From an uncultured Eubacteriales bacterium (lineage in GTDB: Bacteria; Bacillota; Clostridia; Oscillospirales; UBA644): DNA of 11,322 nucleotides. Positions 1 to 6,482 of this stretch are shown here, piece by piece (position 1 is the stretch's first letter; the number at the start of each line of letters is the position of its first letter). The notes beneath the pieces are model-generated. The model was not told the origin of the DNA. It was given only the letters and a program-made list of their open reading frames with translations, and did not search any database. A program made the position numbers and the translations under genes. Location of the stretch: positions 1-11,322 of the forward strand of contig CAJLLT010000033.1 of NCBI GenBank assembly GCA_905207625.1, read 5' to 3'.

Positions 1-1020
1 ATCGGCTTTACGCTCTTCATCCCAATGGAAATCCGAGCCTATAACCACCGGACAGACCTGCCCTTTGCTGTCGAGATGTCCTCCCACGGGACTTATCTCC
101 GTGGTATGGAGATGCCCCGAAAGCATAAGCTGAGGTTTTACGTTATCACCCAAAAGTTTCAGCCACAGGAAATAAAGCTCCTGCTCGATATCAAAAGGAG
201 GCTCCATTGTCAGGGAAAACGGATTATGAACAATGACGAGCCTGTATTTTACCCCGTCGGCAAGGTATTCCTTATGAGCATCGGCTATGACCGATCTGAG
301 GTATTCGGTCTGCTCAAGCCGGAACTGATGACAGCAGACGGTGTTCCCGTATTCCGGGTGTCCGTCCTCTTTGTCCTCGCCGCAGTCCATTACTATTCCC
401 CATACTCTTCCGAGCCGGAAGGTAAAGTAGGAGGCCCCGTTCCGGGTCGGGGTATACTCCGCTATATTCTCGGCGTAAAAGCCTCTTGTATCATGATTTC
501 CACGGGAGAAAACACAGGGCTTACCGCCTCCGGTTATCGCTTCACAGAGACGGAATATAAGGTCGAAGTTCTCTATATCCCCGCTGTGATCCGGGATATC
601 TCCGTTGAGGACCAGAAGATCAAGCCCGTCGCCGAAATACTTTCCGGCTGCGGCGGAGTCGTCAAAGCTGCCGTGGGTATCGGAAAGATGATAAATATTT
701 ATCCTGCCCTCCGAAGGAACAGGGGTAAAAGAGTACTCCGCTTCGACAGGTTCTTCTGTTTCGGTAAAATACGGCTTACGCTCTTTTATTTTACGGTACC
801 CTACGGTATACCTGCCCGCACTGTCCAGCTTATCCATAGGTACGTGTACCCTGTGCATACGCACGGAGGAACGTATTATACCGTTGCTGTGATCGTAATA
901 CTTATCTCCGCCCACGGTGACCCAGAACAGAAGATCGCTTTTGACGGGAACCATTATCTGATACTCATTCCCCACCGCAAATACGGCGGGAGCGGTCTTG
1001 AATTCAGGAAGAAGAGCCAT
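1..1020 (-). CDS. Calcineurin-like metallophosphoesterase (3' end beyond the window)
   Basis: The minus strand is open from an ATG at 1020 to the left edge (340 residues, no stop seen), so the C-terminus is missing. All blocks of the calcineurin-like two-metal phosphoesterase fold are visible in order: D114-x-H116 (HLSDTHG), G140-D141 (NGDIPD), G174-N175-H176-D177 (RGNHD), H265 (VHNP) and G302-H303-L304-H305. These residues normally bind two metals and activate water to hydrolyse a phosphoester. Residues 1 to about 100 precede the catalytic domain and look beta-rich, as in proteins with an N-terminal fibronectin-like domain; this is inference. No signal peptide or membrane segment is seen, so it is probably cytoplasmic. 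The start is supported by GGAGG at 1030-1034, nine bases upstream and inside the end of the SGNH gene, whose stop is one base away; translation is probably coupled. Substrate unknown. It is the third gene of an esterase operon. Confidence 0.88.
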   Translation of the reverse strand, partial: MALLPEFKTAPAVFAVGNEYQIMVPVKSDLLFWVTVGGDKYYDHSNGIIRSSVRMHRVHVPMDKLDSAGRYTVGYRKIKERKPYFTETEEPVEAEYSFTPVPSEGRINIYHLSDTHGSFDDSAAAGKYFGDGLDLLVLNGDIPDHSGDIENFDLIFRLCEAITGGGKPCVFSRGNHDTRGFYAENIAEYTPTRNGASYFTFRLGRVWGIVMDCGEDKEDGHPEYGNTVCCHQFRLEQTEYLRSVIADAHKEYLADGVKYRLVIVHNPFSLTMEPPFDIEQELYFLWLKLLGDNVKPQLMLSGHLHTTEISPVGGHLDSKGQVCPVVIGSDFHWDEERKAD

Positions 1021-1021
1021 T

Positions 1022-2155
1022 TTACTCTTCCTCCTGAGTGCTTATTTCCGCAAAAAATGCAGCAATGCGCACAAGGCTGCCCTTCGAATTTTCATTATGT
1101 CCGTCTACAACTTTTATTTTCAGCGTATGTCTGCCGCTGCCCCAGAACCCGGTAGGATGAGCTTTGTTAAGCAGATATCCGTCGCCGCTTCTCGCCCCGT
1201 TCTGGGCAAACTTGCTCCAGGTATCGAAAAGCTCCGGTTCACTGCCGTCTATTGACCACTCAAACATTCCGCTTTCTTCGAACTGCTGGAAATAAAAATA
1301 AATGTAATTGCCGTTAAAGTCTATTTTCAGAGTATCTCCGGGCTTGCCCTGTATCATATCGGGATAACGGAAAGGCAGTGGCTGTCCCATACGTTCAAAG
1401 CCGTCACGTTCACTGTTCCAGGCGTCGATGCAGTCCATATTGTCTCTCGGGCAGAAGGAAAACGGGCGCTCCGGATAACGGTGTGCGCGTCGGGGCGCGG
1501 TGGTGTCAGGCGGCATTTTCCGGTCAAGGAACATATCGGGCATTTCCTCCCGGATCTTCTGATAATAGAGGAAAAGTCCCTCATCAGTGGGATGGACGGT
1601 ATCAAGAAGGTACTTTTCGCTGGGTTCCCCCTGTTCCTCCTTGCGGCGGATCTCAACGCCCACGTCTATAGTGTCAAGCATATAGTATTCGGCTATTCTG
1701 TCCATGGTCAGGCGCGAACGGTGGGTTCTGCCGTCATATATCTCCTGAATAAGTCCGTCGGTGGTCGTATAGATGAAGATTATATCCATGTACGGATTAT
1801 GTCTGAGGCTTGCCCTCACAATACCTTCCATACAGCACTCTATCTCCATAGGGTCGGTATCTCCGTCATTGACCGCAAATTCCACGAAAAGCAGATCAGG
1901 GTCACCCTTGAGAACATCGTGACGGAGTCTCGCCGCTCCGAGACGTGAACCCGTACCGCCCATTCCGGCATTTATCTCGGTTATCTCACAGTCTTTCCAA
2001 GCTTCGCGCATTTTATCCGTGGTCAGTCCGCGCCAGCCGTGTCTGCCCTCCAGCCAGCCGTCACAGCCGCCCTGAGCGGTTATGGATCCGCCCAGATAAG
2101 CGATCGTAAGTTTCTTTTCTTCCTTGAGTTTTTTATAAGAGTTGTAAGGGAGCAT
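1022..2155 (-). CDS. SGNH/GDSL-family esterase with C-terminal beta-rich domain
   Basis: A 377-residue protein with the SGNH hydrolase blocks in its first 200 residues. Block I is G22-G23-S24-I25-T26, with S24 the likely nucleophile. Block II is around NAGMGGTGSRLG (62-73), giving an oxyanion-hole Gly. Block III is EFAVND, with N96. Block V is D185-T-V-H188, the expected Asp/His of the triad. Such enzymes remove acyl groups, often acetyl, from sugars or lipids. Residues from about 205 to 377 form a separate beta-rich, aromatic-rich region, possibly a carbohydrate-binding or structural sandwich; I cannot assign its family. There is no signal peptide (MLPYNSYKK start), so it is probably cytoplasmic. 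It lies 33 bases after the CE15-like gene and one base before the phosphoesterase. The ribosome binding site is weak (AAGGACAGG), so expression may depend on read-through from the gene before it. A carbohydrate deacetylase role fits the neighbours but is inferred. Confidence 0.87.
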   Translation of the reverse strand: MLPYNSYKKLKEEKKLTIAYLGGSITAQGGCDGWLEGRHGWRGLTTDKMREAWKDCEITEINAGMGGTGSRLGAARLRHDVLKGDPDLLFVEFAVNDGDTDPMEIECCMEGIVRASLRHNPYMDIIFIYTTTDGLIQEIYDGRTHRSRLTMDRIAEYYMLDTIDVGVEIRRKEEQGEPSEKYLLDTVHPTDEGLFLYYQKIREEMPDMFLDRKMPPDTTAPRRAHRYPERPFSFCPRDNMDCIDAWNSERDGFERMGQPLPFRYPDMIQGKPGDTLKIDFNGNYIYFYFQQFEESGMFEWSIDGSEPELFDTWSKFAQNGARSGDGYLLNKAHPTGFWGSGRHTLKIKVVDGHNENSKGSLVRIAAFFAEISTQEEE

Positions 2156-2188
2156 CGGTTTTACCTGTCCTTAATTATTTCTTTAGGT

Positions 2189-3349
2189 CTACTTCGAAAA
2201 GTCAAATATGGGTTTCATATCCGGGAAATAGGGTCGGTAGTACTCATCCGGAATCTTTCTGCCATCGAAAACGCAAAGTACGAAATCGCAAAGAACTCTA
2301 AAATCGTCAAGTCCTTGCTTGTGCCCGCCCTCGCGGTAATACATGCAGATACGATCCTCGCAACCCAACATTCTGTAAACCTCCCGGGCAGCCATAAATG
2401 TCTGCCACGAACCGTGAGGGTTGGACCAGATGTCGCCGAAAGCATCCGTTTCCAGGAAATAACGGGGAGCGGCAAGCGCCTTTACAAAGTGCATATCGTG
2501 AGGCAGATCGGATTCTCTGTTTATGTATTCCTTCAGTCCGGGGCCCATCCAGTTCGGACAGGACTCAAACAGATCACCCAGCTTTTCGTTGCGCCCCTCG
2601 CCGCTTTCCTCGTCGGAAACGGGCAGACGGGTCTCATATCTGTAGCAACCGCAACCGTGAGCACCGCTGTTGTTGGGATTCACTATCTTCACACGTTCGT
2701 CGGTAACTCCGGCAAGAAGAGCTGTTTTTCCGCCGCGGGAATGTCCGGTGACCGCAATGCAGTCCATATCTATCCTGTCGTACTGATAATCTATGGTGGG
2801 GAAAAGCTCAAGAGCGTCGATTATTCTGTGGTATCCCCACGCCCAGGCGGAAATTGCGGTAAAGGAGGTATTTTCGGGATATGTAAGATACAGCCCCTGG
2901 ACACGCTCAAGCCTGTAATTGTCCGGAGCGAGATCGGTTCTGTTGAACTTTATGAAATAGACTCCCCTGTCCGTAATGGATTTGATTATCTCATCGGAGG
3001 TGCAGCGCATAAAGCACCCGTCTCCGTCGATAATTACGGGACGTTTATCGGGATAAAGCTCCCTGGAGGGGCTGTACACAACAAAGGTGAAAGAAAAGGG
3101 TCTCCCCTCCGGACCGGCAAAAAGCCTGTAATATGCGGCTCCGGCCTCGGCATATGTCCTTTCGATCCTGAATTCCTCGGGCTTGGGCGGCAGTCCGCCG
3201 TATTCGAGGGCTATGGTATCCCTGAGTATTTCCTGTCTGCGTCTTTGCCATGATCCGGCATCCGTTGCCCGGGTACCGTCGGCGAAAAGGAAGGGGTTGG
3301 GAAGCTGTCCCCTGACTATATCGTGTGAAAGGTCCTGATAATTGTCCAT
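2189..3349 (-). CDS. CE15-type alpha/beta hydrolase, glucuronoyl-esterase-like
   Basis: A 386-residue alpha/beta hydrolase. Its pattern matches carbohydrate esterase family 15: AWAWGYHRIIDALE (169-182), nucleophile elbow G202-H-S204-R-G-G-K208, the following P-N-N-S-G-A-H-G segment (225-232), LPHDMH (282-287), AAPRYFLETD (293-302), DIWSNP (306-311) and a late histidine in EGGHKQG (H343). Known CE15 enzymes split the ester between 4-O-methyl-glucuronic acid of xylan and lignin alcohols. Most are secreted, but this one starts MDNYQDLSHD with no signal peptide, so the substrate may be a small imported ester. The Glu usually found about 23 residues after the nucleophile is Asn227; Asp306 on the beta-7 loop is the likely replacement acid. 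The start has AGGAG eight bases upstream. It is first in the minus-strand operon, behind the promoter at 3397-3425. The family is fairly certain; the exact substrate is not. Confidence 0.85.
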   Translation of the reverse strand: MDNYQDLSHDIVRGQLPNPFLFADGTRATDAGSWQRRRQEILRDTIALEYGGLPPKPEEFRIERTYAEAGAAYYRLFAGPEGRPFSFTFVVYSPSRELYPDKRPVIIDGDGCFMRCTSDEIIKSITDRGVYFIKFNRTDLAPDNYRLERVQGLYLTYPENTSFTAISAWAWGYHRIIDALELFPTIDYQYDRIDMDCIAVTGHSRGGKTALLAGVTDERVKIVNPNNSGAHGCGCYRYETRLPVSDEESGEGRNEKLGDLFESCPNWMGPGLKEYINRESDLPHDMHFVKALAAPRYFLETDAFGDIWSNPHGSWQTFMAAREVYRMLGCEDRICMYYREGGHKQGLDDFRVLCDFVLCVFDGRKIPDEYYRPYFPDMKPIFDFSK

Positions 3350-3396
3350 ACCGATCTCTCCTGTAACTTTATAATTGTCACTGATAAATATGGTTT

Positions 3397-3425
3397 ATTA
3401 TAACTTAAAACGTCCCGGTTGTAAA
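3397..3425 (-). promoter_or_regulatory. Sigma-A-type promoter of the esterase operon
   Basis: On the minus strand, TTTACA (3420-3425) is a five-of-six match to the -35 box and is followed after exactly 17 bases by a perfect TATAAT (3397-3402). The predicted start lies about 40 bases upstream of the CE15-like start codon. It faces away from the ppdK promoter in the same intergenic region. Confidence 0.75.
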
Positions 3426-3440
3426 TAAGAAATACCGGGA
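3413..3440. repeat. Inverted repeat over the esterase promoter, candidate operator
   Basis: TCCCGGT (3413-3419) and ACCGGGA (3434-3440) are perfect reverse complements separated by 14 bases, so equivalent points are 21 bp apart, two DNA turns. The repeat spans the -35 box of the minus-strand promoter and part of its spacer, as expected for a dimeric repressor or activator site. The loop is long and no T-tract follows, so a terminator is unlikely. No regulator gene is present in the window. Confidence 0.45.
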
Positions 3441-3506
3441 GTTAACATTTTTTTCAATTTTCTCCGGAAGAAGCGGGCGGTTTGGTAAAAATTCAAAAAA
3501 ATGTAC

Positions 3507-3535
3507 TTGTTATTTACGGTAAAATATGCTATAAT
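3507..3535 (+). promoter_or_regulatory. Sigma-A-type promoter of ppdK
   Basis: TTGTTA (3507-3512) is a four-of-six -35 match, followed after 17 bases by a perfect TATAAT (3530-3535). TGC directly before it gives an extended -10. Transcription should begin near 3542, leaving a leader of roughly 55 bases that ends in the strong ribosome binding site AGGAGG (3580-3585). The leader is A-rich with no obvious stable hairpin. Confidence 0.75.
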
Positions 3536-3595
3536 ACTGCCGCTCAAGATACAAAAGTCTTTAAAAGGTAAAAAAATTCAGGAGGAAAGTAAAAA

Positions 3596-6226
3596 ATGGC
3601 AAAGAAGTATGTTTACCTCTTTTCCGAGGGCAACGCAAACATGCGTGAGCTTCTCGGCGGCAAAGGCGCTAACCTTGCGGAAATGACCAACATCGGTCTG
3701 CCTGTACCTCAGGGCTTCACCATCACCACCGAAGCCTGCACCCAGTACTACGAAGACGGCAGAAAGATCAACGATGAGATCCAGGCTCAGATCATGGAAT
3801 ACATCGCAAAGATGGAGCAGATCACCGGCAAGAAGTTCGGCGACAAGGAGAATCCTCTGCTTGTTTCCGTACGTTCCGGCGCAAGAGCTTCCATGCCCGG
3901 CATGATGGACACCATCCTCAACCTCGGCCTTAACGAAGAAGTTGTCCACACCCTGGCTGAAAAGTCCAACAACCCCAGATGGGCTTGGGACTGCTACAGA
4001 CGTTTTATCCAGATGTTCTCCGACGTCGTTATGGAAGTCGGCAAGAAGTACTTTGAAAAACTCATCGACGAGATGAAAGAGAAGAAGGGCGTTACTCAGG
4101 ATATAGAGCTCGACGCTGAAGACCTCAAGACTCTCGCAGGCCAGTTCAAGGCTGAATACAAAGCAAAGATCGGCGAAGATTTCCCCTCCGATCCCAAGGA
4201 GCAGCTGTTTGCCGCCATCAAAGCGGTCTTCCGTTCCTGGGACAACCCCAGAGCAAACGTTTACCGTCGTGACAACGATATCCCCTATTCCTGGGGCACT
4301 GCCGTCAACGTTCAGATGATGGCATTCGGTAACATGGGCGATGATTGCGGTACCGGCGTTGCGTTCACCCGTGACCCCGCCACCGGCGAAAAGCACCTCA
4401 TGGGCGAATTCCTCCCCAATGCACAGGGCGAGGACGTTGTTGCCGGCGTCCGTACTCCTCTCAAGATAGAAAAGATGGCTGAGCTGTTCCCCGAAGCTTT
4501 CGCTCAGTTCACGGACGTTTGCAAGACTCTTGAAAATCACTACCACGATATGCAGGATATGGAGTTCACCGTTGAGCACGGCAAGCTCTACATGCTTCAG
4601 ACCCGTAACGGTAAGCGTACCGCTCAGGCCGCTCTGAAGATCGCCTGCGACCTGGTCGACGAAGGACAGAAGACCGAACAGGAAGCTGTTCTTATGATTG
4701 ACCCCAGAAACCTCGACACACTGCTCCATCCCCAGTTTGACACCAAGGCTCTTAAAGCGGCTCTGCCCGTTGCAAAAGCTCTTGCGGCTTCCCCCGGCGC
4801 GGCTTGCGGTAAGATCGTATTCACCGCAGAGGATGCAAAGAACTGGAAGGCCCGCGGCGAGAAGGTTGTCCTGGTCCGTCTTGAAACCTCTCCCGAAGAT
4901 ATTGAAGGCATGAAGGCAGCTCAGGGTATTCTGACCGTTCGCGGCGGTATGACCTCTCACGCTGCAGTTGTTGCCCGCGGCATGGGTACCTGCTGCGTAT
5001 CCGGTTGCTCCGCGATCAATATGGATGAAGAAAACAAGAAGTTCGTTCTTGCTGGCAAGACCTATCATGAAGGTGACTGGCTGAGCATCGACGGCTCCAC
5101 CGGTAACATTTACGATGGAATCATCCCCACCGTTGACGCTTCCATCGCAGGCGAATTCGGAAGAATCATGGGCTGGGCCGATAAATACAGAAAGCTTAAG
5201 GTCAGAACCAATGCCGATACTCCCAGAGACGCGAAGAAAGCCCGTGAACTGGGTGCCGAAGGTATAGGTCTGTGCCGTACCGAGCATATGTTCTTCGGCG
5301 AAGGCAGAATTGACGCATTCCGCGAAATGATCTGCTCCGAGACCGTTGAGGAAAGAGAAAAGGCTCTTGCAAAGATCCTTCCCATGCAGCAGGCTGACTT
5401 TGAAGCTCTCTACGAGGCTCTCGAAGGTACTCCCGTTTGCATCAGATTCCTCGATCCCCCGCTGCACGAGTTCGTTCCCACCGAAGAGGCCGACATCGAA
5501 GCTCTGGCTGCAACTCAGGGAAAGAGCGTTGAGACCATAAAGGCACTTATCGCTTCCCTGCACGAGTTCAACCCCATGATGGGTCACCGTGGCTGCCGTC
5601 TGGCTGTCACCTATCCCGAAATCGCGAAGATGCAGACCAAAGCCGTTATCCGTGCCGCTGTCAACGTAAAGAAGGCTCATCCCTCTTGGAACGTCAAGCC
5701 CGAGATAATGATCCCCCTGGTCGGCGACGTGAAGGAACTCAAGTATGTCAAAAAGTTCGTTGTTGAGACCGCTGACGAAGAGATCAAATCTGCCGGAATC
5801 AATCTCGAATATGAAGTCGGTACCATGATCGAGATCCCCCGTGCGGCTCTCACCGCTGACGATATCGCAAAAGAGGCTGACTTCTTCTGCTTCGGTACCA
5901 ACGACCTGACCCAGATGACCTACGGCTTCTCCAGAGATGACGCAGGCAAATTCCTCAACTCTTATTATGACGCAAAGATCTTCGAGAACGATCCTTTCGC
6001 AAAACTCGACCAGATCGGCGTAGGCAAGCTCATGAAGATGGCTATCTCCCTCGGCAGACCCGCAAATCCGAAGCTCCATATCGGTATCTGCGGCGAGCAC
6101 GGCGGTGACCCGTCCTCCGTTGAGTTCTGCAACGACATCGGTCTTGACTATGTATCCTGCTCTCCCTTCAGAGTACCGATCGCAAGACTTGCCGCTGCAC
6201 AGGCTGCTATCAAACAGTCCAAGTAA
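3596..6226 (+). CDS. ppdK: Pyruvate, phosphate dikinase
   Basis: A complete 876-residue enzyme, nearly the same length as the well-studied Clostridium symbiosum PPDK (874). It interconverts pyruvate, ATP and Pi with PEP, AMP and PPi in the cytoplasm. In anaerobes it often serves glycolysis as a PPi-linked partner or replacement for pyruvate kinase. The N-terminal nucleotide-binding domain starts with GGKGANLAEM (21-30) and includes VRSGARASMPGMMDT (92-106). The swivelling domain carries the phosphorylated histidine H455 in GGMTSHAAVVARG. The C-terminal PEP/pyruvate barrel has R561, R617, E746, N769 (FGTND) and the proton-donor cysteine C832 in ICGEHGG. The start follows AGGAGG by ten bases. 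Codon use is strongly biased (Ile mostly ATC, Lys mostly AAG), unlike dnaG or the methyltransferase, which suggests very high expression. It is a single-gene unit with its own promoter and terminator. Confidence 0.97.
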   Translation: MAKKYVYLFSEGNANMRELLGGKGANLAEMTNIGLPVPQGFTITTEACTQYYEDGRKINDEIQAQIMEYIAKMEQITGKKFGDKENPLLVSVRSGARASMPGMMDTILNLGLNEEVVHTLAEKSNNPRWAWDCYRRFIQMFSDVVMEVGKKYFEKLIDEMKEKKGVTQDIELDAEDLKTLAGQFKAEYKAKIGEDFPSDPKEQLFAAIKAVFRSWDNPRANVYRRDNDIPYSWGTAVNVQMMAFGNMGDDCGTGVAFTRDPATGEKHLMGEFLPNAQGEDVVAGVRTPLKIEKMAELFPEAFAQFTDVCKTLENHYHDMQDMEFTVEHGKLYMLQTRNGKRTAQAALKIACDLVDEGQKTEQEAVLMIDPRNLDTLLHPQFDTKALKAALPVAKALAASPGAACGKIVFTAEDAKNWKARGEKVVLVRLETSPEDIEGMKAAQGILTVRGGMTSHAAVVARGMGTCCVSGCSAINMDEENKKFVLAGKTYHEGDWLSIDGSTGNIYDGIIPTVDASIAGEFGRIMGWADKYRKLKVRTNADTPRDAKKARELGAEGIGLCRTEHMFFGEGRIDAFREMICSETVEEREKALAKILPMQQADFEALYEALEGTPVCIRFLDPPLHEFVPTEEADIEALAATQGKSVETIKALIASLHEFNPMMGHRGCRLAVTYPEIAKMQTKAVIRAAVNVKKAHPSWNVKPEIMIPLVGDVKELKYVKKFVVETADEEIKSAGINLEYEVGTMIEIPRAALTADDIAKEADFFCFGTNDLTQMTYGFSRDDAGKFLNSYYDAKIFENDPFAKLDQIGVGKLMKMAISLGRPANPKLHIGICGEHGGDPSSVEFCNDIGLDYVSCSPFRVPIARLAAAQAAIKQSK

Positions 6227-6250
6227 TCTGACAATATCGGATTCAATGTA

Positions 6251-6295
6251 ATAAAAAATATCCCCGGCACATACAGTGCCGGGGATATTTTTTAT
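6251..6295 (+). terminator. Intrinsic terminator of ppdK
   Basis: A 20-bp perfect stem (6251-6270 with 6276-6295) closes on the five-base loop ATACA. Its core is TCCCCGGCAC/GTGCCGGGGA. The AT-rich base of the stem gives an A-tract on one side and T6 on the other, so it can work in both directions. It begins 24 bases after the ppdK stop. Confidence 0.93.
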
Positions 6296-6351
6296 CCCTT
6301 GATTGCAATGTGCCCTCCCTATTCCGGATCATAATTTTTCTATACATTGAA

Positions 6352-6371
6352 ATTCCTCTTGACAAAGGAAT
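6352..6371. repeat. Short inverted repeat around the methyltransferase -35 box
   Basis: ATTCCT (6352-6357) and AGGAAT (6366-6371) are perfect reverse complements separated by eight bases, and the -35 hexamer TTGACA lies across the spacer. The arms are short, so chance is possible. It is a candidate second regulator site for the promoter at 6359-6387. Confidence 0.3.
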
Positions 6372-6387
6372 ATTTCTGTGCTATAAT
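6359..6387 (+). promoter_or_regulatory. Consensus sigma-A promoter of the methyltransferase gene
   Basis: TTGACA (6359-6364), a 17-base spacer and TATAAT (6382-6387) form a perfect consensus promoter, and TGC directly before the -10 adds an extended -10 motif. The predicted start is near 6394, inside the palindrome at 6392-6407. So strong a promoter on a lone accessory gene suggests it is normally repressed. Confidence 0.88.
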
Positions 6388-6391
6388 TTAG

Positions 6392-6407
6392 GTAAACGGT
6401 CGTTTAC
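6392..6407. promoter_or_regulatory. 16-bp perfect palindrome at the start site, candidate TetR-type operator
   Basis: GTAAACG-GT-CGTTTAC has 7-bp perfect arms around a two-base centre. It starts four bases after the -10 box and covers the predicted transcription start. Length, symmetry and position fit operators of TetR-family repressors. The regulator class is inferred from this geometry alone, and no regulator gene is encoded in the window. Confidence 0.6.
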
Positions 6408-6427
6408 ATTTTGGCTGTAACCGGGAT

Positions 6428-6476
6428 ATGGCCGAACTGGACTTCCGTAACTGAATTCAATCCGCAAAACGGAGGT
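6428..6476 (+). promoter_or_regulatory. Methyltransferase leader: mini-ORF and ribosome-site-sequestering helix
   Basis: ACTTCCGT (6441-6448) can pair with ACGGAGGT (6469-6476), which holds the ribosome binding site of the methyltransferase. The helix has eight pairs, one of them G-U, with a 20-base loop. The upstream strand lies inside an eight-codon mini-ORF (6428-6454, MAELDFRN). The layout recalls leader-peptide translational attenuators. However, the mini-ORF has no good ribosome binding site of its own, and the helix is only moderately stable, so function is uncertain. Confidence 0.3.
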
Positions 6477-6482
6477 ATAAAA

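Noticed and set aside
1087..1100. 14-base string AATTTTCATTATGT repeated at 7325-7338
   Set aside because: One exact 14-mer pair in 11 kb is not far from chance. One copy is inside the SGNH gene and the other is the start of the SpoVM-like gene; no wider similarity surrounds them.
25..1155. 376-codon plus-strand frame at the left edge
   Set aside because: It lies opposite the metallophosphoesterase and the end of the SGNH gene, which carry full catalytic motif sets. The plus-strand translation shows no family pattern.
2039..3253. 404-codon plus-strand frame opposite the CE15-like gene
   Set aside because: Shadow of the minus-strand gene, which has the nucleophile elbow, a late His and a good ribosome site. 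The plus frame starts inside another gene with no ribosome site.
3578..6100. 840-codon open frame on the minus strand opposite ppdK
   Set aside because: It is the antisense shadow of ppdK, explained by that gene's strong codon bias, which removes stop codons from the opposite frame. It has no ribosome site or recognisable domain, whereas the plus-strand frame has every PPDK motif.
6411..6482. 24-codon N-terminal extension of the methyltransferase from a TTG
   Set aside because: It would start about 17 bases after the predicted transcription start without a ribosome site, while ATG 6483 has GGAGG seven bases upstream.
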